Origin: Poecilobothrus nobilitatus
Lineage: Eukaryota; Arthropoda; Insecta; Diptera; Dolichopodidae
DNA length: 64,000 nucleotides
Direction of reading: 5' to 3'
Assembly (NCBI GenBank): GCA_947095535.1
Contig: OX352774.1
Span: forward strand, 210,044,965-210,108,964
A program made the position numbers and the translations under genes. This document shows positions 51,180-63,096 of this stretch, one piece after another (the stretch's first letter is position 1; every line of letters begins with the position of its first letter). The notes beneath the pieces were generated by a model. That model saw nothing but the letters and a program-made list of their open reading frames with translations. It was not told the DNA's origin and did not search any database.

Positions 51180-52228
51180 GGAAGGGTAAACTCCCCAATT
51201 TTATTCTCTATTTATATTATAGAACTATTGAAGCTTTTACATAGAATCGCAGGTAATAACTTTTGTATCACTTTTGCTGACGATTTGATTTTATACTCTG
51301 GAGCCAAAGAGGTGGACGTAATCCAAAACAATGTTCAAAAGTTATTTAATCTTACAGCAGATTATTGTAAAATTTGGCTGTTAAAAATCAATTATAATAA
51401 ATGAGAGTCGATTTTGTTCAGAGATTCTTACGCAACGAAAATATAAAAAAAAATTGGAGAAGTTTTGCGATTAAAGATCATATCAGCAATATAATAGCAA
51501 ATAAAAATATTGTGAAATATTTAGGTGTTCATTTGCACTATTTACTAAATTATTCTCAACATGTAAAAATGGCAATATCAAAAGGAAACAAAGCATTCAT
51601 GATGTGCAAAAAGTTATTTTACAATAAAACAATTAATTCGAGAGTTAAAATAATTGCATTTCAGTCATTAATCAGATCAATTTTAATATACGGGGCACCT
51701 ATTTGGTTTAACATAAGTAGTAGTGTAATGGAACTTTTCCGGAAATTTGAGAGGTAATGTAGTAGATTATGTATAAATAAAATTAAGAAACCTGAAACCA
51801 ATTATTTACATTTCTATTCTAATAAATATATTTACAAGCAAGCTAAAGTATACCGTATCGATAATTTCATTATAAATCTTATTAGAAAACATTTCAATAG
51901 CTCACTGCTAGTTGTAGAAAATAGCTTAATTTCAAGAATATATTATCAGAACAATGAATATATTCAAAAATCGTTAAATACAGGGTTCATCGCACCGGAA
52001 CATTTTATATTCTTAGACATGCAGGGTTATATACAGAACCAGCAATACATCCCAATATTATTTCACAATAATAGAAGGGCTACGTGTAAAAAAATTAATT
52101 ATGATCCTAATGACATGAGTTCTATCAACATAAAATATAATGTGTATATACCGGACAGAGATAAAACATTAAACAAAAGTTATTGGTGGTTAGAAGATAC
52201 ATATTTATGTATACTAAAGTATCAAAAA
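51180..52228 (+). pseudogene. LINE reverse transcriptase fragment (non-LTR retrotransposon)
   Basis: The first frame from 51180 gives GRVNSPILFSIYIIELL, then FADDLILYSG (FADD at 51273-51284, the catalytic YADD-type box of palm motif C), then IWLLKINYNK, interrupted by TGA at 51402-51404 where a Cys is usual. The reading shifts frame near 51440 and continues with KKNWRSFAIK, KYLGVHL, and SLIRSILIYGAPIW (thumb region). One further TAA is at 51755-51757. The same frame then runs open to about 52228 and includes KSYWWLEDTYLC. Two stops and one frameshift in about 350 codons suggest a fairly recent death. The N-terminal ORF, endonuclease and fingers are missing. The clade is uncertain, probably within the I/R1/LOA/Jockey assemblage. 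Confidence 0.82.
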
Positions 52229-52378
52229 AAATTTTTTTCTTATTTTTATACCCTACACATTAAGTATAGGGTATATTAACTTTGGTATGGTGTTTGTTAC
52301 CACCAAAAGGAAGCGAGTTAGGTATAGACATGTATATATATTCTGAATCAGGATCACCGACGGAGTCGATTTAGCGAT

Positions 52379-52396
52379 GTCCGTCCGTCCGTCCGT
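52379..52396. repeat. (GTCC)n microsatellite of the Helentron-like element
   Basis: Four GTCC units plus GT directly after the TTAGCGAT leader. Confidence 0.85.
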
Positions 52397-52486
52397 ACGC
52401 ACGATAACTCAAAAAATAATGATGCTATCTTGATGAAATTTATACTGTAGGTTAACAATGACTAAGGTAAGGCGGGGATTGTAAAT

Positions 52487-53445
52487 GGGCGAAATCGGAC
52501 CATGCGTTCGAGTACCTCCCATACAACTTCCAAAACCTAATACGCATATTTTCGAAATTAATAAAGATAGAAACTTAAAATTTTGTACGAGGGTGTGTTT
52601 TTCTGAACCCCTGATATCCCCAAAATTTGAGATGAAGTGGAGTGGTTGTTCGGATACCTCCCATACAACTCCCAAAACCGAACATGCTTATCTTCGAAAT
52701 TAATAAAGATAGGAACTTCAAATTTGATAGGAGGGTGCTGTTTCCTAAATCCCTGATTTGTCTAAAATTTGAGAGGAATTGGAGTGCTCGTTCGGGTACC
52801 TCCCATACAACTCTCAAAACCGAACAAGCATATCTTCGAAATTAATAAAGACAGAAACTTCAAATTTGGTACTGGGGTGTTGTTTCCTGAATCCCTGATT
52901 TGTCCAAAATTTGAGATGAATTGGTGGAGCTGTTCGGGTACCTCCCATACAACTCCCAAAACCGAACATGCATATCTTCGAAATTAATAAAGATAGGAAC
53001 TTCAAATTTGATACGAGGGTGCTGTTTCCTAAATCCCTGATTTGCCTAAAATTTGAGATGAATTGGAGTGGTCGTTCGGGTACCTCCCATACAACTCCCA
53101 AAACCGAACAAGCATATCTTCGAAATTAATAAAGACAGAAACTTCAAATTTGGTACAAGGGTGTTGTTTCCTGAATCCCTGATTTGTCCAAAATTTAAGA
53201 TGAATTAGAATGGTTGTTCGGGTATCTGCCACACAACTCCTAAGACCAAACAAGCATATCTTCGAAATTAATAAATATATAAACTTGAAATTTGATATAG
53301 GAATGTTCTACCCTGTTGATGTCTCTAAAATTTGAGATGAATTGAGGTGGTGATCCGCGTGCCTTCACACACTTCCCAAGACCTAATAATCATATTTTCG
53401 AATTTAATAAAGATAGAAACCTGAAATTTTGTACAAAGGTTGTAA
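52487..53445 (+). repeat. 142-bp tandem repeat array, about 6.7 copies
   Basis: The landmark TTCGAAATTAATAAAGATAG recurs at 52551, 52693, 52835, 52977, 53119 and 53261, spacing 142 each time, and in decayed form (TTCGAATTTAATAAAGATAG) at 53397, spacing 136. Each unit also carries TACCTCCCATACAACT and CAAAATTTGAGATGAA. Units 2-5 are very alike while the first and last are diverged, as expected from unequal exchange. The G+C content is far above the surroundings. Confidence 0.95.
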
Positions 53446-53539
53446 GAGCATTTATTTTTTTTAGCTTGTATTAAATACCTAACTAAAATAACTTATGGAT
53501 TTTTAATTTAATTTGAATTTTTTAGGTGTAGGGTATAAA

Positions 53540-53560
53540 TAAGTCGGTTGCATCGACTTA
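53540..53560 (+). other. terminal hairpin of the Helentron-like element
   Basis: TAAGTCG, 7-nt loop GTTGCAT, CGACTTA; perfect 7-bp stem. In Helitron-class elements such a hairpin near the 3' end acts as the replication terminator. Confidence 0.75.
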
Positions 53561-53577
53561 CTGTTATTTTTACTTGT

Positions 53578-53740
53578 TTATTTTAAATTTTAGAAATTAT
53601 TTTTTCTTTGTTGGTTTTTGCCGAATATTTAACAGTTCGGTAAAAGCCTATGAAGAAAAAAGGGGTGGGATTTTTTTTGTAATTTTTTTTTAGGTTTAGT
53701 TATAATTGAATAAATAAATAATTAAAAAAAAAAAATTTAA
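53578..53740 (+). other. possible continuation of the LINE relic (3' UTR)
   Basis: A less A/T-rich patch includes a stem CCGAA/TTCGG (53621-53640) and AAAAAAGGGGTGGGA, followed by AATAAATAAATAATT and A runs. It would fit the tail of the LINE at 51180-52228 if the Helentron-like element had inserted into it. This is inference from position only. Confidence 0.3.
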
Positions 53741-56700
53741 AAAAAAATTTTTTTAATTAAAACTTTTTTGATTTTTAAATTATAAACAATCTATTTTGCC
53801 TACTTTTAGGAGAATCATCAAAATATTAAGAAAGAAATATTATGCCAATATTATTTTGTATAAAAGTAGTTTTTGTATAAGAAAGCTTACAATTAAATAT
53901 ATATACAATTTTTTATAACTATTATATTTAATTATAAAGAATACTAAAAATATATATTTTTAATATTTTTGTAAGTATTACAAAATTTTTCTTTTTAATT
54001 TTATCCATATTTTTATTTATATATACACATATGCAGTTATTCCAAAATGCAAAAAAAAAAATATATCAGATATCTAATATTTTTGTATATTAAAAATCAA
54101 TATTTTTTTATTGTACTGTTCCATATTTTTATATTTTTAAAATTGAAAATTGCTTTAGGACATAAATTTCAATTATTTAAGTTGATGTGTTCTTTCTGTA
54201 ATTTTAATTCGAACTAAAATAGCAATAAAATATTATACAAGTATTTTTTCGAAAAAAAAAATTTTAAATCATGAAAATATCCTTTTGTTTTTTTGTAATT
54301 TTTTTTTTCGTGAACTGATGGATTATTAAAGTTCACATGAAATAAAATACATGTATGTAAAAAAGGTTAAAAAGTTTAAAAGCATAAAATATTTTAATAT
54401 TTTTGTTGTGCTTAAATTTTAATTTTGATTGAAACTAGAAAAATTTTTAGTAAACTTCAATTTAAAGTTTATAAATGAGTATTTCATCTATTCAATAATT
54501 TCATTAATATATATATATATGGATATACATTGTACTTCATTAATATATGGGGTACACGTACATTCAGTTATAGATTGACGGAATAAGACTACGAACATAA
54601 AAAAACAAAATTTTCTGATAAAATACTCATTTTTCAAGATCTGTTGGTAGAATTTTATTTCATGAACTGTTATGATTTCTCTTAAAATTTTAATTGAAGC
54701 CTATTACTTTTATTTCATCTCCCTGGTTGTACAAAACCTTGTGGTATTACGTACAGATAATTCGTCATGGATACATAATTAATTCGTTTTTTTTTCCTTT
54801 AAATTGTTTTTTTTAAATATGTTGTCTTTCATAATTCTTTTAGAATTCTCTTCCTTTATTTTAAACTTTGTAACTTAATCTAATAAAATTGATATTAATT
54901 TAAATTCAAAAATAACTGAATAAATCCACTCTTTCAGTTGAAGTAAAATAGATCATGCATTTTGTAATTCATTTTAGTCGATATGTGTCGCTAATTGCTA
55001 ACTCTGATTATCGTAGCCTGTAGATTTTATGACAAAATATTTATTATTCATGTTTGTTTCCAGACGATTTCTTTTTATACTTAATACTCTTTACTGTAAA
55101 AAGTTAGAAGAAAAACATTTTTATTTTAAATTTCGCTTTTTAATATTAAACCATATACAATAACTCTCTTCTACATTTTATATTTTATATTCATTTAACA
55201 TTATTCTTTATATTTTTACTGGACATCTTTAAACATGTTAGTGAAAATCTATTTTCAACCAAAGCTAATTTTCTTTTTATAATTTATTGTATATTTAAAT
55301 ATCGTTTAAAATAGCTGTATCCGATTTAAAAATGCATTAACTATTATTTACACAATCAAAACAAAAAAAAAAAACAAAAAGGACTAACACTTTTAACAAT
55401 TTTAACACTTATTTCTAAAAGATGTCCTTGAATAAATTGAATAAATTCCACTATTTTAAGAAATAATATTTATTACATTACTTTAGACCACTTTATTTAT
55501 CATAATACTAAAATTAAACCAAATACCTATTCTGTTATAAACATAAAAATATATTACAGTAATAAATTATATCTACATAATAACTAAAAAAATTCTCTTA
55601 ATTTTCTTTCTTTTTGTTTTTCTAAGTTGACATTACATTTACCAAATTCTTAAATTAGAAACGTATTAAAACACAAAAATCAAAACAACACAGTGTTAAA
55701 GGGGTAATCCCTACAAATAAACACATTTACTTAATCTATAGTAATACTTATTTAACAGATATTCACATAAACTTATTTAAACTTAAGTACTTATGAAAAA
55801 CAAAAAAAAAAAAAAATTTTGCATTTTCTGAAAATATTTTATCCTGATACCTACTCCATTTTTGCTAAATTTTTCCTTTTTGGTATAAATCTTCATTTAA
55901 TAATAGTTACTGAATATTTTATTTTTGTACAAGTAGAATGAAAAAATTCGAATAAAAATTCAAAAATAGAATAAAACTTATGTAATATGGTATTTTATAT
56001 GGTATAAATATCTGAAAATAGTTTAAAACATAAATTTTAATATTTTTGTGCTATTAAAGAAGAAAAAATCACATACCTATTTATGCATATGCACATTAAT
56101 TTCAAAAACTTTAATAACCTTGCATTAAGTTCATAACATTTTATGCAATACATACAATATATGACTATATTATAATTATTCAATGTCAACTGTGTGAAAA
56201 TTTTTAAATTAACATTAAACTATACAAACAATTGGATTACCTATATGGAATAATAAATTTTACTTTAGCTGATTATGCTATTAAAATAATAAAGGAAAAT
56301 TAATAGTTAGGAAAATGAGATTTCTATTTTAAATTCAAAATTGCATAAAATAGAAAATATGTTGGTAAAAATTATATAAGTAAAACGCAAACACTGATAT
56401 GTCGAATCAAACAAAAAAATTTTTGAATTGCATAGGACATTTTAACAATCAAACAGTTAACAGTCCAGAATCCAGTCAAACTTCTATTATAATAATTGCT
56501 TTTTCGTTCCCTAACCCCTTTAAAAAAAAGTATGGATATCTCACGAAAAAAAAATCAAAACCACAAATCTTCTCACATTTACAAAAAATTTTAATAAATT
56601 AAAGATTCATCACTAACTTAATATCCACTATATTGTAATTATTTTAGATTTCAGTTTTTTGTTAAGATTTCGCTTGAAATTAATGAAAGTTCTTTGATTG

Positions 56701-56857
56701 AAAATGTTGAATGAATCTTTTTAAAAAAATTTTTCTGCAATTGAGCTTTTGGAAGCATTGTATAAATTATAAATAAATTAAAAACCTTATACACTTTCCG
56801 GTCTCATCTATCACGATTTTAAGAACTGAATCATGTGAACAAGATAATTTTAAATTG
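53741..56857. other. A/T-rich non-coding stretch
   Basis: No gene recognised. The 67-codon frame at 56399-56602 has no recognisable motif. A (TA)n run is at about 54509-54521. Confidence 0.5.
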
Positions 56858-57445
56858 CTAAATTCTGTGATTATATTCAACCGAATTTTGTAGCCTTAAA
56901 AAAACAGTAATAAAAGAGCCATTCGAACCATTAGAATCAGAGGGGAACACGTGGGATGGAAGCATATTCCACATTTTAGCGATTCTCACAATAAAAGAGT
57001 TTCCATAACCAGTTTTAAACCACCTAAGAATTTCCACGGTGTAGAAATGAGCACTTGAGACTCCCCTAGTGTTGCGTTGGAATTGTTTACGTGGAGGCAT
57101 TATTGATTTCAATTCAATAGAACAAGTGTCGTTACCTACAAGATATCTATAAAAGAGAGATAAAGCTCCAATATTTCGACGTGAATTAAGAGGAGTAAAG
57201 GTACCCTGAACAGTAGGGTCGCCAATCAGGCGTAAGGCGCGATTTTGGTTTTTGTCCAAGTAACCTAATGATGTTTGAGCAGCGCCAGCAAATAAGTGAG
57301 AATTATACTCCATCTTCGGTCGAATATATGCTTTATAGATATTGGCCAAATCTATGTTTAAAAGAAGAAAATTTTTAAAAACCGTGACACTATGATCTCT
57401 GTTTTTTTCTTGGTTTAAAAAAAAATTAAAGAATCCATAATGCAA
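56858..57445 (-). pseudogene. LINE reverse transcriptase C-terminal fragment, open over 195 codons
   Basis: Minus-strand frame without stops. From about residue 30 it matches the thumb and C-terminal connection of CR1/Jockey-type insect LINEs: NIYKAYIRPKMEYNSHLFAG, then AQTSLGYLDKNQNRALRLIG, DPTVQGTFTPLNSRRNIGAL and SLFYRYLVGNDTCSIELKSI. Close to the end come a RNTRG motif and FIVRIAKMWNMLPSHVFPSD. The first ~30 residues do not look like the family and probably represent flank. The catalytic palm motifs are absent, so this is a 5'-truncated copy, the usual product of aborted reverse transcription. The absence of any stop in a region this A/T-rich suggests a young insertion. Clade assignment is by recall of motif style. 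Confidence 0.8.
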
Positions 57446-58390
57446 CTAATACTCCACAGATTATAAATTATGTTTCCATACTTATATTAATAGCAATCAA
57501 AATAAAATTAAAATAAATGCTAAAAAAAATTTAAGTAATTTTGATAGGAAAAACTTTAATAAAGAAAATAAAATATTCATATATCATACATAATCTCTAA
57601 ATTTATCATTTATTATAAATTAAAACTAATATTAAACAAAATTTAGTCTACCTATCAATTTCAGTCTAGATTTTTCGTTCCATATTATGTACTTTAAATG
57701 ATTTAATGTTTTAAAACAAAATTTTAAAGATTTTATTTTTCATTATAATATTTTTACTTCATATGAATTTTCTCCATTATCCTTTTCTATTGCAGAAAAA
57801 CGAAATAATTTTAAGATTTTAAATTTAATCTCGGTCAACAGACTATAATATTAAGTTACTTTATATCCACGCACTATATTTTTGAATTCTTAATCATATA
57901 CAAAATTAATTGTATTACGAAATGTTATATTTTTCGTAACCATTTACTATAAATCTCTCCTTAACCCTATTACAAGTATACATATATACATTTTGTATAT
58001 GCATAATTTTTCTTTCATCCTATCATATTACATATTTTATCATATCACAAAACTAGAAATAAATAAATCCTACTATTTTTTTTTGTTTCATTTTTAATAA
58101 GCGCAATAGAACCGAAATTCTATGTCAAAAAATGTTTATTTAAATTACTTTAAAACCTAATCCTTTAATTCTTTAATTTATTTTTATTATTTTTTATATT
58201 TTTTTCTCATTTTTTCTTCTGGTTTTCTTTTTTTTTATTTGAATTTGATCTTATAACACTTCAAGAAAACATATGTTTTGTTTATTATGACTTTTTTCCA
58301 AAATAATTTTGGATCTGTACCAAAATAATTCAAAATTACTGAAAATGAAACGTAACATTATGTATGTAGACGTACATGTTTATTATGTGC
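57446..58390. other. A/T-rich non-coding stretch
   Basis: No reverse-transcriptase motif found upstream of the LINE fragment, and no other gene recognised. Confidence 0.5.
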
Positions 58391-59161
58391 AAGTAAAATG
58401 GCTCTATGAAATAGTGTCGCACGCAATAATGTCGCAATCAAAAATGACATACATGTCGCAAAAAGGAAATAATGTCGAAGATTTAAGGTTGCAAAATTTC
58501 ACGACATTATTTCATTCTTATGACGTTATTTCAATTTTAATTGGCGATTTTATTTAATAAATGAAGTAACTTGCCCAGAACACTGGACTGTCCAGAATAT
58601 GAGAAATAAATGTATCTGTTGAAAATATTTTATGTACCTATACTATATGTCAGATTCTAAATTTGGCAAGTTTTTATAGTTAATTGCAAAATCAGAGTTG
58701 TAGGAGGTTGATTTAGGTTTTTAGAGAATGTGAATGCTATATATATGGAAGATTTTCAAGAAGAGATTTCATAGCCAGTTACAAAATCAAGCTAATATAC
58801 TTTATTCTGAAAAAACGTATAAGCCTTATTTCGTCACCAAACTTTAAAATCTCTGCATATTACTTTTGTTTATAAAATACATATTATTCATATGTTATTT
58901 TTCAAATAAATGTTTTATTGTTAAATAATATATAAGGCCGAAAGCTTTTTTTGACGTTTAATTATTTTATTTTTGTTACTTTAATTCTAATTTAATTTAT
59001 GATTTTACGATTTTGTTTCACTATGAAATTATTATGCATTTTTTGCGACTTTATTTCGAAGTAAATTCGCAAAAAATGACAAAAAAAATGTTGCTACTTT
59101 ATTTCATATGTTTAAATCGACATTATTTCGTGCGGCACTATTTCATAGAGCCAAGTAAAAT
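58391..59161. mobile_element. 753-bp non-autonomous TIR element with 9-bp target duplication
   Basis: The element occupies 58400-59152. Its ends are inverted repeats of 35 bp with two mismatches, beginning GGCTCTATGAAATAGTG. Flanks 58391-58399 and 59153-59161 are both AAGTAAAAT, a perfect 9-bp duplication (10 bp if one terminal C is counted as flank). The outer 150 bp of each side repeat a short motif in both orientations: AATAATGTCG, CATGTCGCAA, GAAATAATGTCG, CGACATTATTTC, GACGTTATTTC, TGCGACTTTATTTCG. There is no transposase; the frames at 58309-58557 and 59013-59240 cross element edges. Duplication length and ends suggest a Mutator-like or Merlin-like superfamily, undecided. Confidence 0.88.
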
Positions 59162-60533
59162 GGGTACTTATTATATAGTTACGGAATCGCTTTTATTGAA
59201 TAAAAATAGTAGAAATGTATTTGAGAGACAAATTGAATAAGAATGACTATAGAATAAAAATCAAAATTACAATGTATATTGTTGTAAAAGGTCAAGAAAG
59301 CATTTGTATATTTTAAAGTATCTGTATACTTGTACAGTAAAAAGAAAAAAAAAGAACAAAATAAAAATGAAAATTATAAGACTGACCGGAAATATTCAAT
59401 AATTAAAATTTTATAAAGATATAAAAAATTAAACATTTTCCAAAGTAAATACGTATACAGCAAAAGATCTTGTACAAAAGATCTTGAATCGAGCTAAATT
59501 TTGTAATATGTGTTACTTTTTTTTTGAACCAAAATTTGTCACATATATTCTAACAATTAATGACTTATTAATTATTAAGTTACTTCTTTATTAACTAATA
59601 TCTTACGTAATGTATTAAAAGCTCGGTTTTTCTAGGTTTTTTCTGTCCTACAAAAAAGATAGAAGTATTTTCTTATGTAAAATCAATCGCATTTGTTCTA
59701 ATTGGGTGGCGTCTACTTCTTCTAGCTGGTATCTTGTAATAATGATTGGATTCCATTCGATGTTTTAGAACTTCGCTCTTCTTCTGTTGTTATTTTAACC
59801 ATGTTCTTTCAAATATCCGTTGATGAATTGAGTATGTGCTATTCTCATGTATATACTTTCACAATCCAAAATTTTATATGTTGTTGGACCATCAAAACAA
59901 TCTACAAGTCTCTATTTGATGATCTATATCACTGATCATGTATATAATTTTTTCCAAATTAATCTAAAAATTTAATAACAAAAAAATTGTTACAAAAATT
60001 AAGTATTAAATACAATTCAGTATTATACTATAATATATTTTTTTTTTTTTAGTTAGCGTTTATTTTTCTTTACAATTGGTCAGTCTAAATTCAACTTAAA
60101 AGCAAAGTATCTTACATTGTTTGTTACTAAAACTATTTTAAAAATCGTTTTAAATTTTAAATAAAATCAACGTTTTATTGTATATGATGTTGTGTGTGTG
60201 TAGTGTAACTTAATATTATTGATGAAAAGCTTTTTATTTTATTTTATTTTTTTTTTTTTTTCGCTTATTCTATTTTCTGTTATGCAGTAAATACACAATA
60301 AATCAACACTTAACTTTAGAAAATGGTCGGTCAAGAATGTCATGACATAAAGTTAAAAAAATTCATGAGATTTAAATAAACTTTTATGATATTTTTTACA
60401 TGTATGCTACCAAATTGTTTATTATATACAGAAAAATCTAAACTCAAAAGCACTCATTGTATTTTATAGATTAAAGGGTACACACAGGAATAGAATATAG
60501 TAACAAAATAACAAAACAATAGTTTAAAAAATG
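59162..60533. other. non-coding stretch with one less A/T-rich patch
   Basis: 59640-59830 is compositionally more complex (GGTGGCGTCTACTTCTTCTAGC). Its minus strand reads in part QLEEVDATQLEQMRLIL, but I cannot identify it with any protein. Nothing else recognised. Confidence 0.4.
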
Positions 60534-60953
60534 TTTTTTTTTTATCTTTTAACAATTTACAAAGTAATATGTACTTTACCTAGTATCTATAGATAAACCT
60601 TTTGTAAAAAAAAAAAACTCAACAAAATTTTTGTTTTATTTTGATTTTTTTTCTTTTTGTTCTTATTTTTGTAATGGTGTAAAATTTTTTCAAAAAACAA
60701 TAAAAACAAATAGGTATATACCGCATGTAGAATTAAATTTAGATAAAAAGACAGTTTGAAAATCAAAATAAATATAGAACATGTTAAATTAGCTTTTTTT
60801 ACGATTTTTTGTTTTTTTTTTTTTAATTTAAATTAAGAAAAAGTTATTTTACAGTAAAAGAAATCTAAATTTAATTTTAAAACATTATTTTCCTTTTAAA
60901 TTAAAGGATCAATCAATGTTGTAAATAGTTCCTATGGAATTGAAAATGAAGTT
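60534..60953 (+). repeat. repeat Y, copy 1
   Basis: About 420 bp, from TTTATCTTTTAACAATTTAC to GTAAATAGTTCCTATGG, recurring in the same orientation at 63097-63422. It includes TACCTAGTATCTATAGATAA and AACATGTTAAATTAGC. No coding frame and no evident ends; origin unknown. Confidence 0.85.
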
Positions 60954-62002
60954 GATTGATTTTTGTAAATTATAAAACTTAATTTTATTCAAAACGCATA
61001 AAAATAAAAAAAAATAATCCTTTACTTTTATAATTTTTTTGGTTTTAGACTATTAAATATCCCCATTACTCAATGCTTTTGCCCATTTTCGATCAATGCT
61101 TCAAATTAATATTTATGGAAATATTTCTTTTTTTCTCTCATGGGGTATCAGCATAAAGTAGTTTGCCTAACCCAATAATATTAAAATTCTTTAATGCCTC
61201 TAATGCAGTGATTTATATTCTTTAATTTTTTCGTCTTTGATTTATCGTTGGAAGGAGTATGTGTACTCACTAACAAATCCAAAAGAGTTCTTAGCCTCTA
61301 ATACAGTTAACACAGTTTATAAACAAATGCAAAATTATTCAGAGTTTTTTTTTTTTAAATTGTATGTGACATTTAACGTGTCCTTAAAAAACAACAATTT
61401 ATGTTGATAAAAGAACTAAAAAGGAAAAGAAATGCTATAAAAATTTACCTTTAACTTTTTTACTTTTGAAAATTTTATTTTTGTTTTAAACTGAATATTA
61501 AATTTGGTTTCACTTGATAAAAATTAAATATTAATGTAATGTTTTAGATTGAATTGCAATTTATTTGAATTACTTTTAGAATAAATTTAATCTGAAATAA
61601 ATATACTAGTATTTGACATTTTATTTTCCTTTTTTTTTTTGCTCTTAATGGAAACCCAAAATGTTCATGACCTAATGTAAATTTGGTCAAGGACATAATG
61701 TTCTAAATTTTAAGTAAAATTTTATAGGAAAAAAAAATAAATTTTACAACATTTTAATTATTCAGTTTCAATCAATTCCATTGGGTCTTTGAAAAGTCAA
61801 TAAAATTTATAATTTAACTGAGATTTAGATTTTATTTAAAAAAAAAAAAAATACTTAATACTAAATCAATAATTTGAATAAATTCCAATTACTTTTTAAT
61901 TTGTAAGAATTAAAAAAAATTTTAAATTAATATTTAACATATTAATGCTAATTAAAGATTAGACTATGTACGAAAAATTAAAAAAATGTATTTTTGTTTT
62001 TT
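60954..62002. other. A/T-rich non-coding stretch
   Basis: No gene or shared repeat recognised. Confidence 0.5.
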
Positions 62003-62741
62003 AGCACATTTTCAAAAAAAATTTAAAAAATGTGCTTATTAGTTTCACTCTGTCCAAAAAAATAATTTTATGGAACAACTTTTTTCTGTAGCCCCACCCG
62101 TTACGGAGCTACAGCCCTACAAAGTTCGAAAAAGTCCTAACCTTTAAATTATTATAACACAGGTTCTATAAAGTATATTTCCAATCTGGACCCCAAACGA
62201 TAGATGGTTTCATAAAATTTATAAATATATATAAAATAAATATGTGGTTTGGCCATGCGGTATTTTAATATACCGTTATTTACCGCAAACTCAATTTTTG
62301 TAAAAATTTGGACCCCTTTTAATTTTCAAACGGTCCAAAGTATGAAGTATGAGTATGAGTCACTTCCGAAAATATTTTTGTTTAGCAGCCCCCCGTTTAG
62401 GGATCAAAAATTTAAAATTCTCTATATTTAAACATCTGTAATTTGGGCACCTGTGCAAATTTTTCTAAAGTAATATACAAAAATTAAAGCTCCAACATTA
62501 TATTTTTATTTCTGTTAATAATTTTTTTTTAATAACATAGGGATTACCTATAATTGACGAAAATGTGATTTGATTTTTCTCAATTTTTTCTTACAAAAAT
62601 AAAATCAACCAAATTTTTTTTTTATTTACATTATTTATAATAGTACATATTATATGTATACAGAGTATGCACAATACTGTTCTTCCAATACTTTTTACTT
62701 TAGGTTTATTATGAAATAATTTTTAATTTTCGAAATGTGCT
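62003..62741 (+). mobile_element. dispersed repeat family B, copy 3
   Basis: AGCACATTTTC (62003-62013) at the start and GAAATGTGCT (62732-62741) at the end form the same inverted ends as copy 2. The 7-bp stem CTGTAGC/GCTACAG is at 62086-62092 and 62108-62114. It also shares CCCCCGTTTAGG and the AATTAAAGCTCCAACATTA segment (62474-62492) with copy 1. The (GTCC)n tract is reduced to a single CTGTCC. One internal unit only. A 60-codon frame at 62249-62431 is not a gene. Confidence 0.78.
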
Positions 62742-63013
62742 TTTTTGAAAACCTTTGGATTTTTCCATTACTTGTTTCTTTTTTTTGAATATACATGAGA
62801 TATTTCAAACTATATGAACTATCTAATAATAAAAAAGAATAAAATAATTAGTGAACTATTGTAAAATTATAAATTTGTTATAATAAGAATGTAACGTATC
62901 ATGTCGTAAGATATAATACAATACTATATGTAGTTTTTTAATGAAAAAAAATTTTCTATCAAAATATACTTTACAGCAATTTTTAAACCTAAAATTTTGG
63001 TTTGTTTTTTAAA
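62742..63013. other. A/T-rich spacer
   Basis: Nothing recognised. Confidence 0.4.
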
Positions 63014-63096
63014 CTTGATGAATATTAGAAAAAATATTTTGCTTGAATACGATAAGCTTTTGCGATTTTTCGTTTAAAGTCTTTAAAATGGGAAAA
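63014..63096 (+). repeat. direct repeat X, left copy
   Basis: TTGATGAATATTAGAAAAAA through CGTTTAAAGTCTTTAAAATG; matched at 63422-63506 with few differences. Confidence 0.85.

Larger units (their letters stand above)
52247..53577 (+). mobile_element. Helentron/DINE-1-like non-autonomous element with central tandem repeats
   Basis: The subterminal inverted repeat TATACCCTACAC (52247-52258) is matched perfectly by GTGTAGGGTATA (53526-53537). A 7-bp hairpin TAAGTCG/CGACTTA (53540-53560) lies just before the 3' end, ahead of a TTACTTG-like terminus. The leader (about 52340-52400: TATATTCTGAATCAGGATCA, then GGAGTCGATTTAGCGATG) followed by (GTCC)n matches the INE-1/mini-me signature I know from Drosophila. 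The middle is about seven copies of a 142-bp repeat. This layout matches the published type of DINE with central tandem repeats. It has no coding capacity: the many short overlapping frames come from a repeat whose period is not a multiple of three. It appears to abut or sit within the LINE relic on its left. Confidence 0.82.

Noticed and set aside
52409..53253. Seven overlapping open frames on both strands over the 142-bp repeats, with recurring protein-like strings
   Set aside because: They are the same 142-bp DNA unit read in shifting frames (142 is not a multiple of 3); a repeat array, not a repetitive protein gene.
56399..56602. 67-codon open frame
   Set aside because: No homology recognised, Lys/Asn/Phe-rich, expected by chance at this composition.
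58309..59240. Frames of 82 and 75 codons that might be a transposase
   Set aside because: Each crosses an end of the 753-bp TIR element into its flank and has no DDE or zinc-finger motif.
59640..59830. Protein-like reading QLEEVDATQLEQMRLIL on the minus strand
   Set aside because: Short, without an identifiable family motif, and interrupted; not enough to call a gene.
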